From: Paraneptunicella aestuarii
GTDB lineage: Bacteria > Pseudomonadota > Gammaproteobacteria > Enterobacterales > Alteromonadaceae
DNA length: 64,000 nucleotides
Assembly: GCF_019900845.1 (NCBI RefSeq)
Contig: NZ_CP074570.1
Location: forward strand, 186,001 to 250,000
Direction: 5' to 3'
The notes under the pieces were generated by a model that worked only from the letters and a program-made list of their open reading frames with translations, was not told the DNA's origin and did no database searches. Positions 17,473 through 25,055 of the stretch are shown here, piece by piece. The translations under genes were made by a program, and so were the position numbers. Positions within the stretch are counted from its first letter, which is position 1. The number at the start of each line of letters is the position of its first letter.

Positions 17473-18279
17473 ATGATGATTTATAACCCCGACATTAAAA
17501 CAACTGAACATGCGCATTGGCTGGTGGTTTCTGGCAGTCACCTCGTTATCAATGCCATTGATAACAGCTTGATCGAAGGAACTTGGGAAAAAGTGCCTTT
17601 TATCCATGAATATCGGAATGAGCTGGTACAGGTTGGGGAAATCGACGGTAAGCCATGTTATTTGGTCGATATGGGGAGTGAGCAGATTGAAAGCGATGAG
17701 CTAACGACTCTTAATTTGCGAGCCATGATGATGCAAATGGGCGTTGACTGGTTTTCGATTTTGGCTCGTGCCTGGCAGGTTGCGCTGTTTCTTCGCACTC
17801 ACCGGTTTTGCGGACAATGTGGTTCTCGCATGGAGCATGTTGGTTGGGAAATGGCGATGCAATGCCACACTTGTTCCCATCGTTGTTATCCAAGAGTTTC
17901 TCCTTGCATTATTGTGGCTATACGTGATGGCGAACGTATTTTGTTGGCGCAGGGGCGTAATCATAAAAACGAAATGCATTCTACCCTGGCTGGCTTCGTG
18001 GAAAGTGGCGAGAGCCTGGAAGAAGCGGTGCACAGAGAAGTGTTTGAGGAAGTTGGGGTGAAAGTGAAAAATCTGGAATACTTTTCCAGTCAACCTTGGC
18101 CGTTCCCTCATTCGTTAATGGTTGGGTTTCTGGCTGAGTATGATAGTGGTGATATTCAGGTGGATGGCGATGAGATTTTACGTGCTGATTGGTTTACTGC
18201 TGATAACCTTCCCAATATTCCACCGACGTTTTCCATTGCTGGGCAGTTAATTCAGGAAACGCTTAAAAAAATGAAATAG
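17473..18279 (+). CDS. nudC: NAD+ diphosphatase / NAD-capped RNA hydrolase
   Basis: 268 residues. It hydrolyses NADH/NAD+ to NMN(H) and AMP, and removes NAD caps from RNA. Zinc ribbon cysteines are C113, C116, C131 and C134. The Nudix box runs from G174 to V196 (GFVESGESLEE...REVFEEVGV) with all catalytic glutamates. It is followed by SQPWPFPHS, the signature that separates NudC from other Nudix enzymes. ATG 17473 is directly followed by a second ATG; the first gives the usual N-terminus. No canonical plus-strand terminator follows. Confidence 0.96.
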   Translation: MMIYNPDIKTTEHAHWLVVSGSHLVINAIDNSLIEGTWEKVPFIHEYRNELVQVGEIDGKPCYLVDMGSEQIESDELTTLNLRAMMMQMGVDWFSILARAWQVALFLRTHRFCGQCGSRMEHVGWEMAMQCHTCSHRCYPRVSPCIIVAIRDGERILLAQGRNHKNEMHSTLAGFVESGESLEEAVHREVFEEVGVKVKNLEYFSSQPWPFPHSLMVGFLAEYDSGDIQVDGDEILRADWFTADNLPNIPPTFSIAGQLIQETLKKMK

Positions 18280-18311
18280 CTGGAATTGGATATTTAGAGT
18301 CAAAAGGTAGA

Positions 18312-18341
18312 AATAAAAAAGCCCTACCCGGAGGTAAGGCT
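18312..18341 (-). terminator. Rho-independent terminator of the candidate small RNA
   Basis: On the minus strand, agccttacc (18341-18333), a 4-base loop, then ggtagggct (18328-18320) form a 9-bp stem with one G-U pair, followed directly by ttttttattt. The plus-strand reading has no U-run, so the element terminates minus-strand transcription, although the only annotated gene near it (nudC) is on the plus strand. Confidence 0.72.
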
Positions 18342-18404
18342 CGAATATTTTAGCGTCTTGGTCCCGTTTTACAGGCTTCTTTATTCTTCTATAACGCTAA
18401 GCGC
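18312..18404 (-). ncRNA. Candidate small RNA, divergent from hemE
   Basis: No gene occupies 18280-18567. On the minus strand there is a coherent transcription unit of about 92 nucleotides: promoter at 18440-18411, start near 18404, and a rho-independent terminator at 18341-18312. Between them the RNA can form a stem tagcgt/acgcta closed over about 36 bases, with an inner hairpin ccugu-aaa-acggg. No ORF with a start and ribosome site is present in it. It runs toward the 3' end of nudC without overlapping it. I do not recognise the family (not 6S, tmRNA, SRP RNA, RNase P or Spot 42). Exact ends are estimates. Confidence 0.5.
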
Positions 18405-18410
18405 AAATAA

Positions 18411-18440
18411 TGTATAGCAGAGTTTTTTTTAGATTGACAA
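18411..18440 (-). promoter_or_regulatory. Promoter of the candidate small RNA
   Basis: On the minus strand, -35 TTGTCA (18440-18435), an 18-base spacer, and -10 TATACA (18416-18411). Its -35 overlaps the hemE -35 (TTGACA, 18434-18439) by five bases on the opposite strand, so the two promoters are mutually exclusive in space. Confidence 0.5.
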
Positions 18441-18463
18441 GTAATTTTTTAAAAAAATGTTAA
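18434..18463 (+). promoter_or_regulatory. Probable hemE promoter
   Basis: Consensus -35 TTGACA (18434-18439), an 18-base A/T-rich spacer, and a weak -10 TGTTAA (18458-18463). The predicted leader to hemE is about 95 bases. The consensus -35 and the absence of another good promoter before hemE support it. Confidence 0.45.
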
Positions 18464-18500
18464 ATCTTGCCCAAAAAACGGGAAATTTCTCTGTAAAGTG

Positions 18501-18541
18501 TGCGTAGCCGCCTTCTGTTGTGTAAACTACCGCAGTTTTTT
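18501..18541 (+). promoter_or_regulatory. Terminator-like hairpin in the hemE leader
   Basis: tgcgtag (18501-18507) pairs with ctaccgca (18527-18534) with one bulged base. After a single g comes a run of six T (18536-18541), 26 bases before the hemE ATG. Downstream of the hemE promoter this has the look of an attenuator, but the loop is long (19 bases) and I cannot show an alternative antiterminator fold. Confidence 0.35.
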
Positions 18542-18567
18542 ATCTACCCGGAATTGCGTCAAATTTT

Positions 18568-19632
18568 ATGCAAACACTTAAGAATGATCGTTACCTGAGA
18601 GCACTTCTAAAACAGCCTGTTGATAAAACGCCAGTTTGGATGATGCGTCAGGCGGGGCGTTACCTTCCTGAGTACAAGGAAACCAGAAAGCAAGCCGGAG
18701 ATTTTATGTCTCTGTGCAAAAATGCTGAGTTAGCTTGTGAAGTAACATTACAGCCTTTGCGTCGTTATGAGTTGGATGCCGCGATTTTGTTTTCAGATAT
18801 TCTGACCATTCCTGACGCAATGGGCTTGGGTTTGTACTTCGAACAAGGTGAAGGCCCTCGTTTCGAACGTCCTATCAATACTAAAGCGGATGTTGATAAA
18901 ATCGGCATTCCTGACCCTGAGCAGGAATTACAGTACGTAATGAATGCCGTTCGCACCATTCGTAAGGCGCTGAATGGTGATGTTCCTTTGATTGGTTTTT
19001 CCGGTAGCCCATGGACACTGGCAACCTATATGGTTGAAGGTGGCTCCAGCAAAGCCTTTACCAGAATCAAGAAGATGGCCTTTAGTGAACCTGCAACCTT
19101 GCATTTGTTGTTGGATAAATTGGCTGACAGTGTCACTAGCTATTTGAATGCGCAAATTGCTGCCGGTGCGCAGAGTGTGATGATTTTTGATACCTGGGGC
19201 GGTGTATTGTCGTCAAGAGATTACCAAGAGTTCTCGTTGCAATACATGGAGAAAATTGTTTCTGGCTTGACCCGTGAAAACGAAGGTCGCCGTGTTCCTG
19301 TTACTTTGTTCACCAAAAATGGTGGGCAGTGGCTGGAGAAAATCGCTGCGACAGGTTGCGATGCTGTTGGTTTGGATTGGACGATTGATATTGCTGATGC
19401 CAAGGCGAGAGTTGGTGATAAGGTTGCGCTGCAAGGTAATATGGATCCTTCCATGTTGTATGCTCAGCCAGAAAGAATTCGTCAGGAAGTGGCGACGATT
19501 TTAGCGGGCTTTGGTGAAGGTTCTGGTCATGTTTTCAATTTGGGGCATGGTATTCATCAGGACGTTCCACCTGAACATGCTGGTGTTTTCGTTGATGCTG
19601 TTCATGAGCTAAGCGAGCAGTACCACAAGTAA
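18568..19632 (+). CDS. hemE: Uroporphyrinogen decarboxylase
   Basis: 354 residues, standard length. It decarboxylates the four acetate side chains of uroporphyrinogen III to give coproporphyrinogen III in haem synthesis. The N-terminal signature [19 protein letters not shown], the [19 protein letters not shown] block with the catalytic aspartate, and the C-terminal [16 protein letters not shown] segment are all intact. The ribosome site before ATG 18568 is weak (ggaattgcg), but the N-terminus [21 protein letters not shown] fits the family. It is cytosolic, has its own promoter region and terminator, and is probably monocistronic. Confidence 0.97.
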   Translation: MQTLKNDRYLRALLKQPVDKTPVWMMRQAGRYLPEYKETRKQAGDFMSLCKNAELACEVTLQPLRRYELDAAILFSDILTIPDAMGLGLYFEQGEGPRFERPINTKADVDKIGIPDPEQELQYVMNAVRTIRKALNGDVPLIGFSGSPWTLATYMVEGGSSKAFTRIKKMAFSEPATLHLLLDKLADSVTSYLNAQIAAGAQSVMIFDTWGGVLSSRDYQEFSLQYMEKIVSGLTRENEGRRVPVTLFTKNGGQWLEKIAATGCDAVGLDWTIDIADAKARVGDKVALQGNMDPSMLYAQPERIRQEVATILAGFGEGSGHVFNLGHGIHQDVPPEHAGVFVDAVHELSEQYHK

Positions 19633-19656
19633 ACCTTCTTGCTTTGATTTCTTGAG

Positions 19657-19684
19657 AAGCCGGAAATAAGTCCGGCTTTTTTTG
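19657..19684 (+). terminator. Rho-independent terminator of hemE
   Basis: Stem agccgga (19658-19664) / tccggct (19671-19677) with a 6-base loop, followed by eight T. It lies 25 bases after the hemE stop. Confidence 0.9.
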
Positions 19685-19700
19685 TCTGAATTTTGCGAAT

Positions 19701-20363
19701 TTACTCAGGTAAGTGACCGGTTTTAACGTAGATGAGTGCGCCATCTTCTTTGGTATAAGGCTGATGTGAGCTCATATGTGGGGAGCGGATCCAGGTGCCT
19801 TCTGGATAAGTACCGTGCTCATCATAAAAGGTTCCCTGCAAAACCAGAATTTCTTCTCCGCCCCAATGTTGGTGTGGCTTGAATTCAGTAAAGGGAGCCC
19901 ATTTTACTAATGCGGTGTGCTCTGTGCCAAAATCGTGTAAAGGCAATACTTGTAAGCCGTCAACCATGCCTTGCTGCCATTGCGCAGTGTTGGTATCCAG
20001 AGTGAATTGCTTGTTGTCTTGCAAATGAAACTGGTGCAACTTGACAAAAATTAATGCGCCGGATTTGCCCACTTTGGGACTATGAATGCTACCGATAGGG
20101 TTACGCATATAGGTGCCTTTGCTATACATTCCGTGTTCATCGCCGAACTCACCATCTAGCACCAGTAATTCTTCGCCACCGCCATGAACATGTTCAGGAA
20201 AGCTGCTATTTGGCGCGTACCTTACCAGACTTGTGGCGCGCCCCACCTCTTTGCCAATGCGATCCAGCATCATTCTCTCCACCCGAGGCATAGGGGACTT
20301 AACCCATTCGTACTGATGGGGGTAGACCACTTCTTTTTTGGAAAAATCGGAGCGAATTAGCAT
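19701..20363 (-). CDS. Bicupin protein related to ChrR anti-sigma cupin domains
   Basis: 220 residues made of two tandem cupin folds. The first has HVHGGGEELLVLDGEFGDEHG and GTYMRNPIGSIHSP; the second has HQHWGGEEILVLQGTFYDEHG and GTWIRSPHMSSHQP. Each repeat keeps the two metal-type histidines plus glutamate. The repeat pattern is that of the ChrR cupin domain, but the N-terminal zinc anti-sigma domain of true ChrR is missing and no ECF sigma gene is adjacent. A metal-dependent sensor or small enzyme is possible; the function is unassigned. It is convergent with hemE. Confidence 0.75.
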   Translation of the reverse strand: MLIRSDFSKKEVVYPHQYEWVKSPMPRVERMMLDRIGKEVGRATSLVRYAPNSSFPEHVHGGGEELLVLDGEFGDEHGMYSKGTYMRNPIGSIHSPKVGKSGALIFVKLHQFHLQDNKQFTLDTNTAQWQQGMVDGLQVLPLHDFGTEHTALVKWAPFTEFKPHQHWGGEEILVLQGTFYDEHGTYPEGTWIRSPHMSSHQPYTKEDGALIYVKTGHLPE

Positions 20364-20476
20364 GAGACTTGAGAACGCCTAACTGCAACTTTGGGGAATT
20401 GTATATGATTTCATACATAAACCAAGAATAAAGCTCTGATAAAGGATATCAGTCTGGTGAATATTTAAACTATTCT

Positions 20477-21628
20477 TTATGCGTCTCTTGGTAAGCCCTT
20501 CTCTATAGAGCGAATTAAACGTAAAGTAATACGTTCTTCATTTGATGAGTTGGAATCCTGAGCTTTCTGTTTTTGCTGCGCCAGTGCCCATTCGATATGT
20601 TCGATTACTAATGAGCTACCACTCACGTTTCGTTGCTTTTCGAGCGCTTCTACAATGTTTTCTGAAAAAGGCGCATTGCCCAGAGCAACAGCGATATTGC
20701 GTTGCCATTTTTGAAAGCCAATGCGTCTAATTGCGGAACCTTCTGTGTTGCGCAAAAAGGTGTCTTCATCCCAGTTGAATAGGGTTAATAAGTCGGGATT
20801 ATTGAGTGCGTCACGGGTATGAAAGTCTAACTCTTCAGTGACCTGTGCATATCGGTTCCAAGGGCAAATTAACTGACAGTCATCGCAACCATAAATTCGA
20901 TTTCCCATTAATGGACGTAGATCTTCAGGAATGGCGTCATCCAGCTCAATGGTGAGATAAGAAATGCAGCGTCTGGCGTCGACAACATAAGGTTCAACGA
21001 TGGCTTGTGTTGGGCATATTTTCATGCAGGCAACGCAGGAGCCACATTCTTCTTCTACAGGCTTATCAATGGGAAGCGGTAAATTGATGAAAAGTTCACC
21101 CAGAAAAAACCATGAGCCAGCTTCACGATTAATCGTCAGTGAGTGCTTACCAGTCCATCCGGTTCCTGCCTTTTCGGCAACCGCGTGTTCTAGAACCGGT
21201 GCGGAATCAACGAATGGTCTATATTCTGTATTGGGTAAGACTTGCTGGATTTTTTGTCCGAGTTGTTTCAATCGTTGACGTAACACTTTGTGGTAATCAC
21301 GGCCATGAGCATAGCGACTGATGTAGGCTTTATTTTTGTTTTTCAGTGTCTTGGCAAATTGAGCGTTGGGTGGCAGGTAATCCATGCGAACGCTAATGAC
21401 TCGCAATGTACCGGGAACCAATGCCTCTGGTTTGTAACGCTTTTCACCATGAGCACTCATAAAATTCATAGTCCCGTGGTATCCTTTTTCCAACCAGCGC
21501 ATCAGGGCATCTTTGTGCTGATCCAAATCAATATCGGAGATACCAACTTGTTGAAAACCAAGTTCTTTTCCCCATTTCTTGATATTGGCTGTAAGTTCTT
21601 CGAGATCCGGCATTGGGAGGTTGGACAT
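20477..21628 (-). CDS. queG: Epoxyqueuosine reductase
   Basis: 383 residues from ATG 21628; a longer frame reaches 21721, but that extension is cysteine-rich nonsense and overlaps nnr. It reduces epoxyqueuosine to queuosine in tRNA, using cobalamin and two [4Fe-4S] clusters. Cluster ligands are visible: C195, C198, C201 with C205-P, and C248, C251, C255-P. The DSAPVLEHAVAEKAGTGWTGKHS block is the family signature. The C-terminal third is the HEAT-like tail found in long QueG proteins. Its start codon touches that of divergent nnr, the arrangement also seen in enterobacteria though usually with a gap. Confidence 0.95.
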   Translation of the reverse strand: MSNLPMPDLEELTANIKKWGKELGFQQVGISDIDLDQHKDALMRWLEKGYHGTMNFMSAHGEKRYKPEALVPGTLRVISVRMDYLPPNAQFAKTLKNKNKAYISRYAHGRDYHKVLRQRLKQLGQKIQQVLPNTEYRPFVDSAPVLEHAVAEKAGTGWTGKHSLTINREAGSWFFLGELFINLPLPIDKPVEEECGSCVACMKICPTQAIVEPYVVDARRCISYLTIELDDAIPEDLRPLMGNRIYGCDDCQLICPWNRYAQVTEELDFHTRDALNNPDLLTLFNWDEDTFLRNTEGSAIRRIGFQKWQRNIAVALGNAPFSENIVEALEKQRNVSGSSLVIEHIEWALAQQKQKAQDSNSSNEERITLRLIRSIEKGLPRDA

Positions 21629-23148
21629 TGAAAACCTATGTAAACATTTTTCCGCAGGAGAGTTTAACACACAAAATCTACAAGGCTGAGCAAGTACGCA
21701 AGGTTGAGCCTGTGGCGGCAAAGCAAGCCGGGGTGACTATGTATACCCTGATGGAGCGAGCTGGACAGGCGGTGTTTAATGTTTTGCGTGAACAATATGC
21801 AGATGCAAAGACGGTTTTGGTGTTGGCTGGTAAAGGTAATAATGGTGGCGATGCCTATGTCGTCGCGCGCTTGGCGTTGACTCAGGGGCTACACGTTACC
21901 TTATGTGAGTTTGCGGATATTGAGCGGCTTTCTGATGATGCTAAAACAGCTAGAGAGAAGTGGCTGGCGACAGGAGAGACTGTACGTAACTGGCAGGATC
22001 TGAACTTTGCTGTCTTTGATCTCTGCGTTGATGGCTTGTTGGGTACTGGCATTAGCGGCGAAGTGCAATCGCCATTAAGTGATGTCATCCAGAAAACCAA
22101 CAACGCCCAGATCCCCATTTTAAGTATTGATATTCCCTCGGGTTTACATGCTGACACTGGCTCTGTATGCGGTGTGGCGATGGAAGCGGAACACACTGTG
22201 ACGTTCGTGGGTATTAAGTCTGGTCTGGTAACGGGTATCGGTAAGCAATGTACTGGAAAGCTGCATTTTCATGATTTGGGTGTCGGTAATGAGTTCCAGC
22301 GCTTGGCGGATTCCATCGGTAGAGTATTCGATTTTCGTCAACTTCGTCCTATTCCCAAGCGTGATATCTACAGTCATAAGGGAAGCTATGGGAAATTGTT
22401 GTGTATCGGCGGAAACCAGGGGATGCCCGGCTCTATTCGACTAACCGGCGAGGCTGCACTTCGATGTGGCGCAGGGTTGGTGAAGGTTTTTTGTCATCCG
22501 GATAATGTTGCCATGGTGTCAAATGGTCGCCCTGAACTGATGCTGGAGCATGAAGAAGAACAACTTGTTGAAGCGTTGAATTGGTGTACTGCAATCGTTA
22601 TTGGCCCCGGATTAGGCAAAGACGCTTGGGCAATCGATAAATTAAAAGTGGTATTGAACCATGCTTTGGAAAAGCACAAGCATCTTGTGATGGATGCTGA
22701 CGCCTTGAATTTGTTTTCACAGGATCCCAAATTGGTGATGCCCAAGCACATGGCAATTGTGACACCTCATCCTGCTGAAGCCGCACGTATTTTAAAAACA
22801 TCGGTGAATGAGATAGAGAACAATCGCTATCATAACGTGCGAGAACTGGCGAACCGTTTTGACTGTGTCGCTTTATTGAAAGGTTCAGGTAGTGTTGTGG
22901 CTTCTCAAGGCAACCTGTGGGTTTGTAAAAACGGCAACCCGGGCATGGCAACCGCCGGCATGGGCGATGTACTCAGTGGTGTATTGGGTGCGTTATTGGC
23001 TCAAGGCATGGGGTTGCGCCTTACTGCCGTGTACGGTATGTGCCTGCACAGTTATGCCGGTGATTTAGCCAGCAAGGAACATGGAGAACGTGGTATGCTT
23101 GCCAGCGATTTATTTCCATATTTACGAAAATTAATTAATCCAGAATAG
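21628..23148 (+). CDS. nnr: Bifunctional NAD(P)H-hydrate epimerase / ADP-dependent NAD(P)H-hydrate dehydratase
   Basis: 506 residues from TTG 21628, chosen because GGGAGG (21615-21620) lies seven bases upstream; another TTG at 21613 has no such site. It repairs hydrated NAD(P)H. The N-terminal YjeF/NAXE epimerase domain (to about residue 215) carries GKGNNGGDAYVVAR and DGLLGTGI. The C-terminal ribokinase-like dehydratase domain carries GNQGMPGSIRLTGEAALRCGAGLVK, DADALNLF, TPHPAEAARIL and GNPGMATAGMGDVLSG. It is the first gene of the nnr-tsaE-amiB-mutL-miaA-hfq-hflX run. Confidence 0.95.
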   Translation: MKTYVNIFPQESLTHKIYKAEQVRKVEPVAAKQAGVTMYTLMERAGQAVFNVLREQYADAKTVLVLAGKGNNGGDAYVVARLALTQGLHVTLCEFADIERLSDDAKTAREKWLATGETVRNWQDLNFAVFDLCVDGLLGTGISGEVQSPLSDVIQKTNNAQIPILSIDIPSGLHADTGSVCGVAMEAEHTVTFVGIKSGLVTGIGKQCTGKLHFHDLGVGNEFQRLADSIGRVFDFRQLRPIPKRDIYSHKGSYGKLLCIGGNQGMPGSIRLTGEAALRCGAGLVKVFCHPDNVAMVSNGRPELMLEHEEEQLVEALNWCTAIVIGPGLGKDAWAIDKLKVVLNHALEKHKHLVMDADALNLFSQDPKLVMPKHMAIVTPHPAEAARILKTSVNEIENNRYHNVRELANRFDCVALLKGSGSVVASQGNLWVCKNGNPGMATAGMGDVLSGVLGALLAQGMGLRLTAVYGMCLHSYAGDLASKEHGERGMLASDLFPYLRKLINPE

Positions 23149-23159
23149 AGAAGTGTAAA

Positions 23160-23642
23160 GTGCAAAGTCAGGTTGCATTGTCTTCGGAACAGGAAACCGA
23201 ATTATTTGCTCAATCTGTTGCTCGCTGTTGCCAGCAAAGTAGTGAACAGATTCGTAGCGGTTTGAATATACATCTGCTTGGTGATCTAGGTGCGGGTAAA
23301 ACCACGTTTTCACGAGGTTTTATTCAGGCATTAGGCTATGAAGGGCGAGTGAAAAGCCCGACGTATACCCTGGTGGAACCTTATGAGGTCGGAAACTGGT
23401 TGATTAACCATTTCGATTTGTATCGATTAGCCGATCCGGAAGAATTGGAATTTATCGGTATTCGTGATTACACCGCAGATAACACCATCAACTTAATTGA
23501 GTGGCCGAGCAAAGGCACAGGTATGCTGCCTCCGCCTGATATTGAGATTTGCATTGAGTTTACTGAACAAGGACGTAATATTGTGGTCAAAGGGTTAACG
23601 GCAACTGGCGATTCAGTGATACGACTATTACAAGAACAATGA
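23160..23642 (+). CDS. tsaE: tRNA N6-adenosine threonylcarbamoyltransferase complex ATPase TsaE
   Basis: 160 residues, GTG start 11 bases after nnr. It is the ATPase that works with TsaB and TsaD to form t6A37 in ANN-decoding tRNAs. Walker A is LLGDLGAGKTTFSRG. It is followed by the characteristic VKSPTYTLVEPY switch, HFDLYRL, and LIEWPSKG. Length and motif order are normal. Its stop overlaps the amiB start (ATGA), so the two are translationally coupled. Confidence 0.95.
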   Translation: MQSQVALSSEQETELFAQSVARCCQQSSEQIRSGLNIHLLGDLGAGKTTFSRGFIQALGYEGRVKSPTYTLVEPYEVGNWLINHFDLYRLADPEELEFIGIRDYTADNTINLIEWPSKGTGMLPPPDIEICIEFTEQGRNIVVKGLTATGDSVIRLLQEQ

Positions 23643-24994
23643 GTGTCATAAGATTCAATTTAGGAAGGTTCAATTTCGCAGTATGGTTATTGCTGATATT
23701 CACAGCATTTCCCTTTTTTGCTGTTAGCCAGACTACGAACTCTGTCGATAGCATTCGTGTTTGGCCTTCTCCCAGTAATACTCGAGTGGTGTTTGATTTA
23801 AAGAACAAACCCGAGTACAGCTATTTTACCTTAAGTAATCCTCAGCGATTGGTTATTGATCTCGACGCAACCAAGAATGGTGTCGATCTCAATTCCTTGT
23901 CTCACGATAGTAAGTTGCTGCATAAAGTTCGTACCAGTAATCCCAAAGAAAAGCATTCAACCCGATTTGTTCTGGATCTTAATAAAGCCGTTAAAGCTCA
24001 AGTTTTTGCCTTACCGCCAACGGCTCCCTATGGTAATCGACTGGTTATTGATTTGATGGATTTGGAGCAATCCCAGGCGATTGTCAAAGATCAGCAGTCG
24101 AACAACCATAATCGCGATATTGTGATTGCCATTGATGCCGGACATGGCGGTGAAGACCCCGGTTCTATTGGTAGTGCCGGTAGTTACGAGAAGAACATCA
24201 CGCTCAGCATTGCCAGGAAATTGCAGGAGCTGATTGATGCTGAAAAGGGGATGACAGCGAAATTAACTCGAACCGGCGACTATTATGTTGGATTAAATAA
24301 GCGACCTGCCCAAGCAAGAGCGTTCAAGGCTGATCTTCTGGTGTCTATCCATGCTGATGCCTTTACTACTCCGCAACCTAGCGGGGCTTCCGTTTGGGTG
24401 TTGTCTGCCAATCGTGCTAACTCCGAATTAGGTCGCTGGATGGAGAAAAGCGAACAGCATTCCGAATTGCTCGGTGGTGCGGCTGAAATTATTCAGGACA
24501 CGGCAGCTGAGCGTTACTTAACGCAGGCATTGTTGGATATGTCGATGGATCACTCTTTAACAACCAGTTATCAGGTAAGCCGAAGCTTGATTCGAGAATT
24601 AAGACAAGTCACCAAGATGCATAAGAAATCACCTCAAGCGGCAAGTTTAGCTGTATTAACTGCGCCAGATATCCCTTCGGTATTAGTTGAAACCGGGTTT
24701 ATTTCTAATCCCGAAGAAGAGAAGAATCTAAATTGGAGTAAATACCGGGAGAAATTGGCTAATGCCATTTTTACCGGTATTAAAACACATTTTAAAGATA
24801 CACCACCTGATGGCACGCTTTGGGCCAATCAACGTCATGACAATCGTAAGCGAACTCATCGGGTTGAGAGTGGTGAGTCTTTGTCTCTGTTAGCACAGCG
24901 CTACAATGTGTCTGTGACTAGTTTGAAAAGAGCTAATAATTTGAGTTCTGACATGGTTAGAATTGGTCAGGTGCTAACTATTCCGAGTAGTTAG
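23639..24994 (+). CDS. amiB: N-acetylmuramoyl-L-alanine amidase (AmiB/AmiC type)
   Basis: 451 residues. It has a signal sequence or membrane anchor (residues about 13-30), an AMIN domain (about 35-140) for septal targeting, an Amidase_3 catalytic domain (about 160-385) and a C-terminal LysM peptidoglycan-binding module (HRVESGESLSLLAQRYNVSVTSLKRANNL). Zinc ligands are in DAGHGGEDPGSIG, in the KNITLSIARK helix region and in SIHADAF; the catalytic glutamate is in VETGFISN. It cleaves septal peptidoglycan side chains in cell separation, normally activated by EnvC or NlpD. The ATG overlaps the tsaE stop. The operon context specifies amiB. Confidence 0.94.
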   Translation: MSVIRFNLGRFNFAVWLLLIFTAFPFFAVSQTTNSVDSIRVWPSPSNTRVVFDLKNKPEYSYFTLSNPQRLVIDLDATKNGVDLNSLSHDSKLLHKVRTSNPKEKHSTRFVLDLNKAVKAQVFALPPTAPYGNRLVIDLMDLEQSQAIVKDQQSNNHNRDIVIAIDAGHGGEDPGSIGSAGSYEKNITLSIARKLQELIDAEKGMTAKLTRTGDYYVGLNKRPAQARAFKADLLVSIHADAFTTPQPSGASVWVLSANRANSELGRWMEKSEQHSELLGGAAEIIQDTAAERYLTQALLDMSMDHSLTTSYQVSRSLIRELRQVTKMHKKSPQAASLAVLTAPDIPSVLVETGFISNPEEEKNLNWSKYREKLANAIFTGIKTHFKDTPPDGTLWANQRHDNRKRTHRVESGESLSLLAQRYNVSVTSLKRANNLSSDMVRIGQVLTIPSS

Positions 24995-25055
24995 TTTCTA
25001 GCAGATAGCCATTATTGTTGCCCAATAACCCGAATGAATAGAGAAGAGAGAATTC

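Noticed and set aside
19701..20363. Full ChrR anti-sigma factor
   Set aside because: Cupin domains match, but the N-terminal zinc anti-sigma domain and a partner ECF sigma gene are missing.
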